Assembly (NCBI GenBank): GCA_043813955.1
Contig: JBDRKN010000032.1
Span: 1-23,750 of the forward strand
Source of the DNA: JBDRKN01 sp043813955
GTDB taxonomy: Bacteria > Patescibacteriota > Patescibacteriia > Patescibacteriales > Patescibacteriaceae
Length of the DNA stretch: 23,750 nucleotides
Reading direction: 5' to 3'
Shown here: in pieces, positions 6,980-14,848 of the stretch
Numbering within the stretch: position 1 is the stretch's first letter
How the letters are laid out: every line of letters starts with the position of its first letter
Translations under genes and position numbers: made by a program
The notes under the pieces: model-generated
The model's input: the letters and a program-made list of their open reading frames with translations, nothing else
Told to the model about the DNA's origin: nothing
Database searches by the model: none

Positions 6980-8497
6980 TTATTTAACAATTATTTTGTG
7001 TCCTGTTTTCAAATAATTGTTAACAGATATTACTACCAAATAAATACCAGGAGCTAAATGGTTGGTATTGAATTTTACATTCAATGCTCCATCAGTATGT
7101 TGGTTGGCAATATCAGCAACTTTAATGCCAAGTAAATTATATAATGAAAGAACTATCTTGCCCTTTATGCCGTTATATTGAAATGTCGTATAATCTTGGC
7201 ATGGGTTAGGATAGCTTGTTAGTTTTATTGGGTTTGGCTTAGCCCTGACTATTATTCCAGAAGTTGATTCTACTTCTAAAATTAATTCTGTTGAAGCTAA
7301 ATCCTGTCCATTGATTTTAATATTATCCATCCTTATTATTTGTCCTGATTTAACATTATTAAGCTTAAACTTAAGCTTGATTATATCCCTATAATGATTA
7401 TATGGATATAAATCAGTAGTTAATTCCAATTGATTGTGATTAATGTCTAATTGGCCAGCATTAGCTTTAGCCTGGATTAAATTAATATTATCAGGCAGAT
7501 TAAACTCACAGCTTAATTTATAAATTGATTCATAATTTTTGCCAATCAAGCTAACTTCCATCTCTGTCTGGTCAGACATAACAATCATATCCTCTGTATC
7601 TAGCAATATTTTGAATTTTTCCTGTAAAGGGCTTTGATCTAAAATTATAATTATTTTATCAACATGGCTATCAGGTGATAGCCTTAGCATATCAGAAACT
7701 GAATTATCTGCACTAAGAGCAATATATTCATTGCTAATATCCTTGATATTAAACCAGCTTGCGCCATAGTCTAATTGCAGATTTTTTCCTGAAATCATTA
7801 CTACATAAGCCCGGTTGATTTGAAAATTATTATTACTATTAACCTCATGTTTAGACCATTTTACTCCTTTGCATTGATTTAAGAAAATTTCAATGTCTTC
7901 AATGTTTAAAAGACGGTCATTATTAGGGTCAAAATAATAGATTTGCCCATCAGTGGCTGTCTTATTTGCTATTAATTTATTAGCGACAAACAAATCAAGC
8001 AAACAAATTTTATTATCGCCAGTTAAATCAAACAATCTTCTGTTAGTAGTGACACATAAATAATTTGTTATTTGATTGACTATATTGCCATGATCATCAA
8101 TTAATTTAATGTCATACAGCTGCAAGCTGACAATATCAGGCAAAGCATAAAGATCCTTTGGCTTTATAATAAAGGTAAGAATCTTCTTGGATCCTGGCTT
8201 ATAGCAATCCTTGGCCTGAATTTTAAAATTATATTCTTGCTTATTTACAATAGAAAATTCTAACGAGTTCGAATCATTAACCAAGTAAATATCAATTAAT
8301 TCCAAACCCTTAGGAAGCACTAAGCGCCCCTGAATTTTGCTAATAGGCATATTAGATGATAGGTGGCCCTGTAGCTGATAAGTGCCAGTTTTAGGATCAA
8401 TGCCCTTGGTTGGCAGGTCTGTATAAAAGTTAGCAGCCCTTAAATTAAGGGAAGTGGCGAATAGAAACAGAATGCATAGAGTTAACAAAGCTTTCAT
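6980..8497 (-). CDS. Secreted protein with dockerin-like pair and T9SS-like C-terminal sorting domain
   Basis: A 505-residue exported protein. The start at 8497 is chosen over 8524 because AGGAG lies 7 nt upstream and a signal peptide (MKALLTLCILFLFATS, probable cleavage after A21 or A22) then begins directly. A beta-rich, cohesin-like region (about 25-140) is followed by two EF-hand-like loops, DLTGDNKICLLD (157-168) and DPNNDRLLNIED (190-201), as in dockerins. A second cohesin-like region covers about 310-410. The C-terminus (428-505) has SYPNPCQDY, a central LYNLLGIKV and LAPGIYLVVIS, ending in KIIVK, which matches the type A sorting domain of T9SS cargo. In Bacteroidota this domain directs export and surface attachment. 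The gene is monocistronic. Confidence 0.78.
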   Translation of the reverse strand: MKALLTLCILFLFATSLNLRAANFYTDLPTKGIDPKTGTYQLQGHLSSNMPISKIQGRLVLPKGLELIDIYLVNDSNSLEFSIVNKQEYNFKIQAKDCYKPGSKKILTFIIKPKDLYALPDIVSLQLYDIKLIDDHGNIVNQITNYLCVTTNRRLFDLTGDNKICLLDLFVANKLIANKTATDGQIYYFDPNNDRLLNIEDIEIFLNQCKGVKWSKHEVNSNNNFQINRAYVVMISGKNLQLDYGASWFNIKDISNEYIALSADNSVSDMLRLSPDSHVDKIIIILDQSPLQEKFKILLDTEDMIVMSDQTEMEVSLIGKNYESIYKLSCEFNLPDNINLIQAKANAGQLDINHNQLELTTDLYPYNHYRDIIKLKFKLNNVKSGQIIRMDNIKINGQDLASTELILEVESTSGIIVRAKPNPIKLTSYPNPCQDYTTFQYNGIKGKIVLSLYNLLGIKVADIANQHTDGALNVKFNTNHLAPGIYLVVISVNNYLKTGHKIIVK

Positions 8498-8504
8498 TTT
8501 AAAG

Positions 8505-8509
8505 CTCCT
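8505..8509 (-). promoter_or_regulatory. Strong Shine-Dalgarno deciding the start at 8497
   Basis: AGGAG on the minus strand lies 7 nt before the ATG at 8497. It excludes the nine-residue longer reading from 8524, which would place this site inside the coding region and a non-hydrophobic extension before the signal peptide. Confidence 0.8.
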
Positions 8510-8552
8510 AAAATTATGAAACATAATGAATTGTCAAAAAACAAGATATTCC

Positions 8553-8581
8553 ACTATAACATAGATAATTAAAAAAGTCAA
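8553..8581 (-). promoter_or_regulatory. Sigma70-type promoter of the 6980-8497 gene
   Basis: TTGACT (8576-8581), a 17-nt spacer and TATAGT (8553-8558) with a TGT extension form a near-consensus promoter on the minus strand. Predicted transcription starts near 8546, giving a leader of about 50 nt with the AGGAG site. The -35 directly abuts the T-tract of the previous gene's terminator. A second TTGACA (8532-8537) lies downstream in the leader, without a good -10. Confidence 0.75.
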
Positions 8582-8587
8582 GAAAAA

Positions 8588-8611
8588 AAACCCGTATTTA
8601 TATACGGGTTT
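8588..8611 (-). terminator. Intrinsic terminator after the 8628-10313 gene
   Basis: A 10-bp perfect stem, AAACCCGTAT (8588-8597) with ATACGGGTTT (8602-8611), has a 4-nt loop and runs into a T-tract on the minus strand (eight T including the end of the stem). It is 16 nt after the stop at 8628. The stem sequence is the same as the first ten pairs of the terminator at 6942-6969. Confidence 0.9.
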
Positions 8612-8627
8612 GGATAGAAATGAACAA

Positions 8628-10313
8628 TTATTTTATAATCAATGGGTTGCTAATAATTTCCTCGCTTTCAGGAGTTTTAATTCTTAATTCATAAAAATAC
8701 TGCCCTGAAGCTAAGTTTGTAGTATTAAATACTACATTATATTCTCCAGGCGCCTGTTCTTGACTTACCAATGTCTTTATTAAATTACCCATTAAATTAT
8801 AAATAGCTAATTCAACATGTCCAAAATATCTAATTGTGTATTTTACAATGCTTTGGGAATTAGCAGGGTTTGGATAAACTATAATATCAGATATAATATC
8901 ATAGTTTAATTCAGATTCTCGCACATTGCTTGGAACAAGCCCTATCTGATGTCCAGAATCTATCTTTGCATCAGGATTGAATATTAGATTGCCGGTAAAT
9001 TCATTATTGAATTCAGCTGCAAAATATTGTCCGTCTTTAAATTCTGGATTAATCATATCTTGATTTGGCTCTACACTTTTTAAATTACTGCCAGCTATTA
9101 TGATTGAACGGGCTTTTTTTGCAATAACATAATTATCTTTGCTTTCAACATCTTTTACTATATAATATCCAAGCTTTGCCTTTCTCAATATCATGATAAT
9201 GTCAAAAACATTAATTATCCCATTATCATTCATATCAGCAGCCCAGAAATCTTCACCTTCCAGACTTATCATCCCGACAATATGCTTATCTGTTTTAAAA
9301 GCATCTTTAAAATCAACAATATAATCGTATTTAACATCACCTTTTTCCCGGCTTCTAAATACTTTAATCATCCATAGGTTTGATATCTCTACTTTAATAG
9401 GATTGGCTTTTGTATCAGATGCTACAGCATTCTTAATAACTAATATCAATTCATCGCCTGCGTGCAAGCTGCCTGGCTCAATTGAAAATATCATATTAGC
9501 AAGCAAACGCTCTCTATCATATGGAGCAAAGGCCTCTTCAAGGTTATTAAAATGCATAATAATAGTGTAGACATTATCTCTATCGCGATTATATATTGCA
9601 GTCCAATCCTTGCCTTGCGGAAGTTCAATATTCTCCAGCTTTAAATTTTTAGGCACTTGTAAATTAAACTGCAAGCCGGCTAAAGAATCCTCTGGATTGC
9701 GGAATCTAAGTTCCACATTAAGGTCTTTTTCTTTTTCTTCAATTCTGTCCTGTCCATTTAAAGATAGATAAATTTTGCTTTCAGGAATCGGGCCAAAATC
9801 AATAGCATATTCTGTGGAAGGATTGCTTCTAACCACTCTGTTATCTGAGTCTTTAATTACAATGCTATTAGCTTTAACTATAAAATGTCCATAAGTAGGC
9901 CATTGCTTAAAAATGAAAAATTCTTCTGCCATAAGCCAATCATCGCCTGCTTTAAAACGATTTTCATTAGAGCTTCCCGTATACTTTACTTTGTATACAA
10001 GATGTTTATCAGCTCTTTCAATTAATTCAACAAAGCTCCATTTTGTTTCATCTGTTTCAGAAAGATCTCCGCGCTTTGGAAATCTAGCTGTGTTCATAGA
10101 GCCAAGTATTCCATCTCCTGTAAGCTCAAGCGTGCATAAAAATGTCATTTCAATAAAATCAGGATTGTTTTTTACCCAAAAATCAAGCTGTGCCTGGTTT
10201 GGAGTAATGCTCCAATCAGGAGGCTGTGCTATATAAACTTGAGTCTGGGCAAAAACAGGGATAGCAATTAAGAAGGCTGTTAATAAAAACAATAATTTCT
10301 GGAATCTTTTCAT
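8628..10313 (-). CDS. Secreted protein with cohesin-like region, dockerin-like pair and T9SS-like sorting domain
   Basis: A 561-residue exported protein. The frame is open to an ATG at 10430, but the start at 10313 is clear: AAAGGAGAT lies just upstream, a textbook signal peptide follows (MKRFQKLLFLLTAFLIAIP, cleavage after A22 in VFA-QTQ), and the promoter falls in the would-be extension. Residues about 180-318 are beta-rich and cohesin-like (LAGLQFNLQVP, then FSIEPGSLHAGD). A dockerin-like pair follows: DVKYDYIVDFKD (326-337) and DMNDNGIINVFD (360-371), both with acidic residues in EF-hand spacing. The C-terminus (about 476-561) has VYPNPANSQSIVKY, AIYNLMGNLIKTL and LASGQYFYEL, matching T9SS type A sorting domains. 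It shares architecture, promoter type and terminator with its neighbour but is not a recent copy. Confidence 0.8.
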   Translation of the reverse strand: MKRFQKLLFLLTAFLIAIPVFAQTQVYIAQPPDWSITPNQAQLDFWVKNNPDFIEMTFLCTLELTGDGILGSMNTARFPKRGDLSETDETKWSFVELIERADKHLVYKVKYTGSSNENRFKAGDDWLMAEEFFIFKQWPTYGHFIVKANSIVIKDSDNRVVRSNPSTEYAIDFGPIPESKIYLSLNGQDRIEEKEKDLNVELRFRNPEDSLAGLQFNLQVPKNLKLENIELPQGKDWTAIYNRDRDNVYTIIMHFNNLEEAFAPYDRERLLANMIFSIEPGSLHAGDELILVIKNAVASDTKANPIKVEISNLWMIKVFRSREKGDVKYDYIVDFKDAFKTDKHIVGMISLEGEDFWAADMNDNGIINVFDIIMILRKAKLGYYIVKDVESKDNYVIAKKARSIIIAGSNLKSVEPNQDMINPEFKDGQYFAAEFNNEFTGNLIFNPDAKIDSGHQIGLVPSNVRESELNYDIISDIIVYPNPANSQSIVKYTIRYFGHVELAIYNLMGNLIKTLVSQEQAPGEYNVVFNTTNLASGQYFYELRIKTPESEEIISNPLIIK

Positions 10314-10318
10314 GACAT

Positions 10319-10323
10319 CTCCT
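10319..10323 (-). promoter_or_regulatory. Strong Shine-Dalgarno deciding the start at 10313
   Basis: AGGAG within AAAGGAGAT lies 5 nt before the ATG at 10313 on the minus strand. With the signal peptide that begins at this ATG, it rules out the 39-residue longer form. Confidence 0.8.
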
Positions 10324-10377
10324 TTGATTAGTAAAACATAATTAATTTTAAAATTGTCAATGTTCTTTTGATTTATT

Positions 10378-10406
10378 ATATTAAAATAAAACAAAACAAA
10401 AGTCAA
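10378..10406 (-). promoter_or_regulatory. Sigma70-type promoter of the 8628-10313 gene
   Basis: TTGACT (10401-10406), a 17-nt T-rich spacer and TAATAT (10378-10383) sit on the minus strand. The predicted start is near 10371, giving a leader of about 58 nt. The -35 matches that of the neighbouring gene (8576-8581), including the run of T directly after it. The leader also holds TTGACAATT (around 10352-10360), as does the neighbour's. Confidence 0.75.
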
Positions 10407-10464
10407 GGAAAAATAAAAAAACAAAACCAAGGGTATTATTTTTTGAAAAACCGCTGATTTTTGC

Positions 10465-11742
10465 CTATAACGAATTTAATAAATTGAGCGTGTCTTGAGC
10501 GCATTTTTGCCAGCTGAAATTCTTTATTCTTTCAAACCCAAGCTTAATTAATTCCTTTCTTTTTTTATTATTTTGAATAATTTCAGCTATTTTTTTTGCC
10601 ATATCATATACATCATCCTGATCAAAGAACAAAGCTGCATTTTTAGCTATCTCAGGTATAGAAGATGTATTAGAAGCAGTTACGGGGGTTCCACAGGCCA
10701 TTGCCTGCAATAATGGTATGCCAAAGCCTTCGTAATTGGAAGGGAATATAAAGGCAGAGGCAGCATTGAAAATATACGGCATATCGCCCTCTTCTACCCA
10801 GCCAGGCATAATTACACGATTAGATAATCCAAATTCACTAACCTGATATTTAATTTCATCATATCCAAAGCTGGCATCTCCAGCCAAGCAAAGCCTGTGA
10901 TTAATTTCTGGATGCTTCTGCCTCATAATAGCATAGGCTTCAATTAATTTATCAGTATTTTTTTTCTTTCCCAAACGGCCTACATAGAAAATAAAAGGCT
11001 GTACAATACCGTATTTTTTTAAAACCGCATTAGTTTTAATTTCATTATCAATCTTGCGATACAAGCTGTTATTATACCCATTATATACAATCTTAATTTT
11101 GTCAGCTTTAACTTTGTAATTATTTAATAATTCTTTTTTTGAAAATTTAGAAATAGTGATAATCTGTTTTGCTTTTTTTAAAGCATACTGCGTTGACCAT
11201 TGCAGATAATCCAGTTTACTGCCGCTATGCTTGCCTAATGTAAAAATCTTAATTAAAAAATTAAAAAATCTATTTTTAACACTATCCATAGGCACGATCA
11301 TTTCCTCGCTATATAGCTTTTCTGTCTGTTTAAATCCAATATCATGAATAGTGACTACTGATTTTTTGGGATGTATAACAGGCAGAACATGAGCAGGAAT
11401 AAATAGCAGATCAGGGCTATGAAACAGCATTTCCAATGACAAGCGCCCCTGGGTCCAGAGAAATTTAAAAGGCCAGTTTAGAACCTTGGCCTTAAAATTA
11501 TTATGCCTGCTTTTAATAATCTGGCATCCATGATTATCAAATTTAATCTTCTCATCTTCAGAAATTTCATGCTTGTCGCAGGTTAAGTCTAATAGGCCAG
11601 CTTGCAAAGGCTGGTCTGTATAAAGAATGTATTCATTTTTGTCATCCAGCCTGGCTAACCCCCTGATAAGGTAGTAAGCATACCATTCAGTGCCGCTCTT
11701 ATGGGGCTTATTAGCCCGGCTGGCGTCAATCCCTATAACCAT
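10465..11742 (-). CDS. GT4-family glycosyltransferase in the DUF4012-mreB operon
   Basis: A 425-residue GT4 enzyme. The N-terminus has GIDASRANKPHKSGTEWYAY (4-23), the glycine/threonine loop of GT4 mannosyl- or glucosyltransferase-like proteins. Mid-protein are VTIHDIGF (130-137), ITISKFSKKEL and FYVGRLGKKKN (252-262), followed by the motif YEGFGIPLLQAMACGTPV starting near 337. The first Glu of E-x7-E is E338, but the second position is Q346 rather than Glu. The gene starts 1 nt after the mreB stop, so it is translationally linked to mreB. It probably builds envelope glycan in step with cell shape; the substrate is unknown. No strong terminator follows, only T-rich sequence. Confidence 0.88.
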   Translation of the reverse strand: MVIGIDASRANKPHKSGTEWYAYYLIRGLARLDDKNEYILYTDQPLQAGLLDLTCDKHEISEDEKIKFDNHGCQIIKSRHNNFKAKVLNWPFKFLWTQGRLSLEMLFHSPDLLFIPAHVLPVIHPKKSVVTIHDIGFKQTEKLYSEEMIVPMDSVKNRFFNFLIKIFTLGKHSGSKLDYLQWSTQYALKKAKQIITISKFSKKELLNNYKVKADKIKIVYNGYNNSLYRKIDNEIKTNAVLKKYGIVQPFIFYVGRLGKKKNTDKLIEAYAIMRQKHPEINHRLCLAGDASFGYDEIKYQVSEFGLSNRVIMPGWVEEGDMPYIFNAASAFIFPSNYEGFGIPLLQAMACGTPVTASNTSSIPEIAKNAALFFDQDDVYDMAKKIAEIIQNNKKRKELIKLGFERIKNFSWQKCAQDTLNLLNSL

Positions 11743-11743
11743 A

Positions 11744-12751
11744 TTATTTCATAGTAAATACGCTGCGCTTGTAAGAATCAAGGTTTTCCAATGAAATGCC
11801 TGTTCCCCTGGCTACGCACATAGCTGCGTCATCAGCAATAAATACAGGCACATCTGTTGTTCTGTGCAATAGCTGGTCTATATTTCTTAACAAAGAGCTT
11901 CCTCCGCTCATTACCATGCCCTTATCCACAATGTCTGAAGCTAATTCTGGCGGAGTCTCGCTTAAAACTTTCTTAACAGCATTAATAATAACTTCTAAGG
12001 AATTCTGCAAAGCTTCTGTAACATCGTCTGAATTAACAATAATGTTGCGCGGAAGCCCTGTAACTATATCCCTGCCCTTAGCATCCATAGTAAGCTTGTC
12101 TTCTAAATACAATGCGCTTCCAATATTAATCTTAATCTCTTCAGCTGTTCTCTCTCCAATAGCCAGATTATATTTGCGCCTGACATAGTCAATAATAGCT
12201 GAATCAAATTTGTTGCCCCCTACCCTTACTGAAGTTGAGGTTACAACGCCTCCCAAGGATATTACAGCCATTTCAGAAGTTCCGCCTCCAATATCAACAA
12301 TCATATGTCCAGATGCTGAGCCAATAGGTATGTCAGCTCCTACGGCTGCGGCAATCGGCTCTTTAATAATATATGCGGCTCTGGCCCCTGCGGCAATAGT
12401 GGCATCAATTACTGCTCTTCTTTCTGTAGAAGTAATTCCGGCTGGAACAGCTACCATAACCTCTGGCCTGAATAATCTCATTCCTCCGAGAGCTTTGTTT
12501 ATAAAATAACGGAGCATGGCCTCAGTAGTATGATAATCAGCAATTACGCCGTCTTTTAACGGCTTTATAGCAACGATATTATCAGGAGTCCTTCCAAGCA
12601 TATCCTTGGCTTCATTTCCCACAGCCAAAATCTTCTTGTCAATCATGGATATAGCGACAACGCTGGGTTCATTAATAATAATACCGCGCTTAGGCAGGTA
12701 AACAAGGGTATAGGTTGTTCCTAAATCAATTCCAAGGCGCTTGATAAACAT
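11744..12751 (-). CDS. mreB: Rod-shape-determining actin homologue MreB
   Basis: A 335-residue bacterial actin, normal length for MreB. Phosphate-binding loop 1 is GIDLGTTYTLVYL (7-19), loop 2 is IVDIGGGTSE (151-160), and the adenosine motif is VMSGGSSLLRNI near residue 280. MreB polymerises on the inner face of the membrane and guides wall synthesis along the cell length. It sits between a DUF4012 membrane protein (2 nt upstream) and a GT4 (1 nt downstream), not with mreC/mreD, which do not appear in the window. No membrane-binding amphipathic helix is obvious beyond the hydrophobic MFIKRL start. Confidence 0.93.
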   Translation of the reverse strand: MFIKRLGIDLGTTYTLVYLPKRGIIINEPSVVAISMIDKKILAVGNEAKDMLGRTPDNIVAIKPLKDGVIADYHTTEAMLRYFINKALGGMRLFRPEVMVAVPAGITSTERRAVIDATIAAGARAAYIIKEPIAAAVGADIPIGSASGHMIVDIGGGTSEMAVISLGGVVTSTSVRVGGNKFDSAIIDYVRRKYNLAIGERTAEEIKINIGSALYLEDKLTMDAKGRDIVTGLPRNIIVNSDDVTEALQNSLEVIINAVKKVLSETPPELASDIVDKGMVMSGGSSLLRNIDQLLHRTTDVPVFIADDAAMCVARGTGISLENLDSYKRSVFTMK

Positions 12752-12753
12752 AG

Positions 12754-14748
12754 CTAAAGATTAATTACAAACCGTTTGTCGCTAATAAGATCAGTATCCC
12801 ATTTTACCCTCCTATCGCTCATGAGATATGAGTAAAAGATAGCTGGATTATATAATTGTATTGGATTTTTAAAGCTTAAGTCAACCCCAAGATTGTTAAC
12901 CCTGCTTCCAGGCTGTTTTTGTATTAATAATTCATATTTGCCCAATTGAACAAGCTCATTAATTCTTTCAGGCAGTTTGTATTCCAAATACAAGCTTGCC
13001 ATAGCTCCTGGCTCAATAGAAATAAAGGCTCCAAAATATGTCTTGCCTAATTCCTCCCCTGTCTCTACTTTGTCATTCATAAATCCAGCTGCCTTGATTA
13101 ATGTGCTGCCTTGCGGAACATAAACTCTGGTATATGTCCTATAGCGCGTGGTCTTCCAGCTAAACTGCCCGCTATTGGCATAATTAAGCAGGACACTGGC
13201 AATTAATCCGTCATCTGTCTGCTTTAAATCATAATTATAGCTTTTATTCATTACAGCATCAGTTTTTAAAGCTGCCATATTAGAATCAACAACCATTAAA
13301 TAATCATAGTTTGTTGATACAACTTCGCCCATCCATTCTCTTTGGCTAAACAATTCATTAATATCAGGATAACGGCTGTAGACTAAGATATTTTTCTGAT
13401 CCAAATTAACAATTAATCTATTAAGCAATTCAACCCAATTATCATTCAAGGAATCCATTAATTTAATCTGCAGCTGCTTGGTAATCTGTCCTATGATTGC
13501 TTTTCTGTCCCAGCGACTATATCCAAGACGGGCAAAATCCTTGCCAGTAGAATCCTGCAGCAAATCTACAAAATTCTGCTGCGTATATACCTGGCTTCCA
13601 ATCCTTATAGGGCCTGTAAACTCCATTAAGTCTATTATAAAATCAGAGGTAATGCCTACAACAAAATCAAATTCATCAAGCTTGTCTGGATTGGGTAATA
13701 ATGCATTTTCTTTTTCATAGAATGATGTAATATTTTTAACGCTTGTAGGCCAGTCTGGAGACCAGTTAGCGTCCCTTAAGTACCATTCATCAACATCTAA
13801 ATATCTTTTAATAGGCTCTGGCGGATCAATCTTTAATTTTCCAATGCTAGGCATGTCTAAGTGATATACATCTTTTGTATCTAATCTTAAAAAATTTCCA
13901 TTCTTAATTTCTGCTAATCCAATTGTCCCTATAAATCCTCCGGTTGGCCTTAATTCATCCTGATTTTGCAAAACAAATAAATAGCTTGCCTTTTGAGGAT
14001 ATCCTGCCATTATTGGCAATATTTTGCTAATAGGAACAGCCTGGTCAATAATTCTCTTAGTATAATCAATATTTTCTACAAGCTCAATTATATTAATATT
14101 ATATTTTTCTAATAATTCTTTGTCCTTAACCTCTTCAAGCTTTTTTAATGTCTGCTCTAATCCAAAGCTAGCTTTTTGAAGAGCTTCCTGGCTATTGTAT
14201 AAATCAGCCAATATCTTAGCTTTATGTTCTGAGCTTAATTCAGAGAATTTAGTATCTGGATTAAATAATAAAGGCAGATAGCTTTGCCCTGGTTCAACAA
14301 TAGCTGAAGTAGCCTGGCTTAAATTCAAACCTGCTTCTAATAGACGTTCAGCGTCATTTAATTTAGGCCTGATTACTGGCAACCATCCAACAGGGCTGAA
14401 CTTAAACCTTTTTAACCTTATTAAAGCAGTCTGCCAATTATCTTCTGCCTGTTTTGACAAATCAGTGGCTAATCTAAATTGGCCTTGCTTTAAAGCAAAG
14501 CTGGCCTGAACCAAATCTCTTCGTCCATCTAAAGTTGCATTATATGCTGTTTTAAAGCTAGGATAAAATGCTGCTAAGTTAAGAGCTAAAAATAAAATAA
14601 CAGCTAGGATTATATATAATGCCAGCCTAATATTATGCCAGAATTTTTTATAACGCCGGTGTTTTAAAAAATTCAAATCATCTAAGATATTCTCGCCTGT
14701 TTGCTGCAAATAATTTGTAAGCAAGTTAGCTCTGCGTTTTTTAAACAT
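12754..14748 (-). CDS. DUF4012-type membrane-anchored extracytoplasmic protein
   Basis: A 664-residue protein with a basic cytoplasmic N-terminus (1-40), one membrane helix (about 41-62) and a large outside domain. A helical region rich in Gln, Lys and Leu (about 75-260) is followed by the DUF4012 core, beginning near YLFVLQNQDELRPTGGFIGTIG, whose NQDELRPTGGFIG block is the family hallmark. DUF4012 proteins are common in Patescibacteria and Actinobacteria; their function is not established. Linkage to mreB and a glycosyltransferase suggests a role in envelope assembly or shape. It is the first gene of the operon, with a promoter at 14784-14812. No SD is seen. Confidence 0.82.
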   Translation of the reverse strand: MFKKRRANLLTNYLQQTGENILDDLNFLKHRRYKKFWHNIRLALYIILAVILFLALNLAAFYPSFKTAYNATLDGRRDLVQASFALKQGQFRLATDLSKQAEDNWQTALIRLKRFKFSPVGWLPVIRPKLNDAERLLEAGLNLSQATSAIVEPGQSYLPLLFNPDTKFSELSSEHKAKILADLYNSQEALQKASFGLEQTLKKLEEVKDKELLEKYNINIIELVENIDYTKRIIDQAVPISKILPIMAGYPQKASYLFVLQNQDELRPTGGFIGTIGLAEIKNGNFLRLDTKDVYHLDMPSIGKLKIDPPEPIKRYLDVDEWYLRDANWSPDWPTSVKNITSFYEKENALLPNPDKLDEFDFVVGITSDFIIDLMEFTGPIRIGSQVYTQQNFVDLLQDSTGKDFARLGYSRWDRKAIIGQITKQLQIKLMDSLNDNWVELLNRLIVNLDQKNILVYSRYPDINELFSQREWMGEVVSTNYDYLMVVDSNMAALKTDAVMNKSYNYDLKQTDDGLIASVLLNYANSGQFSWKTTRYRTYTRVYVPQGSTLIKAAGFMNDKVETGEELGKTYFGAFISIEPGAMASLYLEYKLPERINELVQLGKYELLIQKQPGSRVNNLGVDLSFKNPIQLYNPAIFYSYLMSDRRVKWDTDLISDKRFVINL

Positions 14749-14773
14749 AAAAATACAAAGTTTGTCAATAAAA

Positions 14774-14823
14774 CCTTGAATATATAATATCAGTCTTTTA
14801 AGAAAATATCAAGATGGAAATAA
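14774..14823. repeat. 50-bp direct repeat, copy 1 (before DUF4012 gene)
   Basis: This stretch is identical to 15461-15510 except for one base (43 identical bases, one mismatch, six identical). The two copies are in the same orientation, 687 bp apart, and bracket the toxin/antitoxin genes. The repeat contains a full promoter. A further 10-bp match (14761-14770 and 15427-15436) lies on the inner or left side of each copy, with a spacer of 3 bp here and 24 bp in copy 2. Confidence 0.95.
14784..14812 (-). promoter_or_regulatory. Promoter of the DUF4012-mreB-GT4 operon
   Basis: On the minus strand TTGATA (14807-14812), a 17-nt spacer and TATTAT (14784-14789) with a TGA extension. The predicted start is near 14777, giving a leader of about 29 nt without an SD. 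It lies inside the 50-bp repeat, so the same promoter exists again at 15471-15499. Confidence 0.72.
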
Positions 14824-14848
14824 ACAATGATTTCAGCTCTAAGCAAGC

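Noticed and set aside
9913..10236. A 107-codon plus-strand frame opposite the secreted protein
   Set aside because: Antisense to a well-supported gene with signal peptide; no start signals and low-complexity Ser-rich translation.
10314..10430. A 39-residue N-terminal extension of the 8628-10313 protein, hydrophobic and open in frame
   Set aside because: The promoter -10 and -35 (10378-10406), the leader and the SD (10319-10323) fall inside it, and a complete signal peptide starts at 10313.
10431..10464. Terminator after the GT4 of the mreB operon
   Set aside because: The sequence is T-rich but has no stem beyond a few A-T pairs.
11796..12509. Long open frames on the plus strand opposite mreB (11796-12188, 12210-12509)
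   Set aside because: They mirror the codon pattern of mreB, have no promoter or SD and no recognisable protein features.
14824..14848. Terminator after the antitoxin gene
   Set aside because: Only a 4-5 bp stem (TAAGC/GCTTA) without a T-tract is visible; it is too weak to call, so read-through into the DUF4012 operon remains possible.
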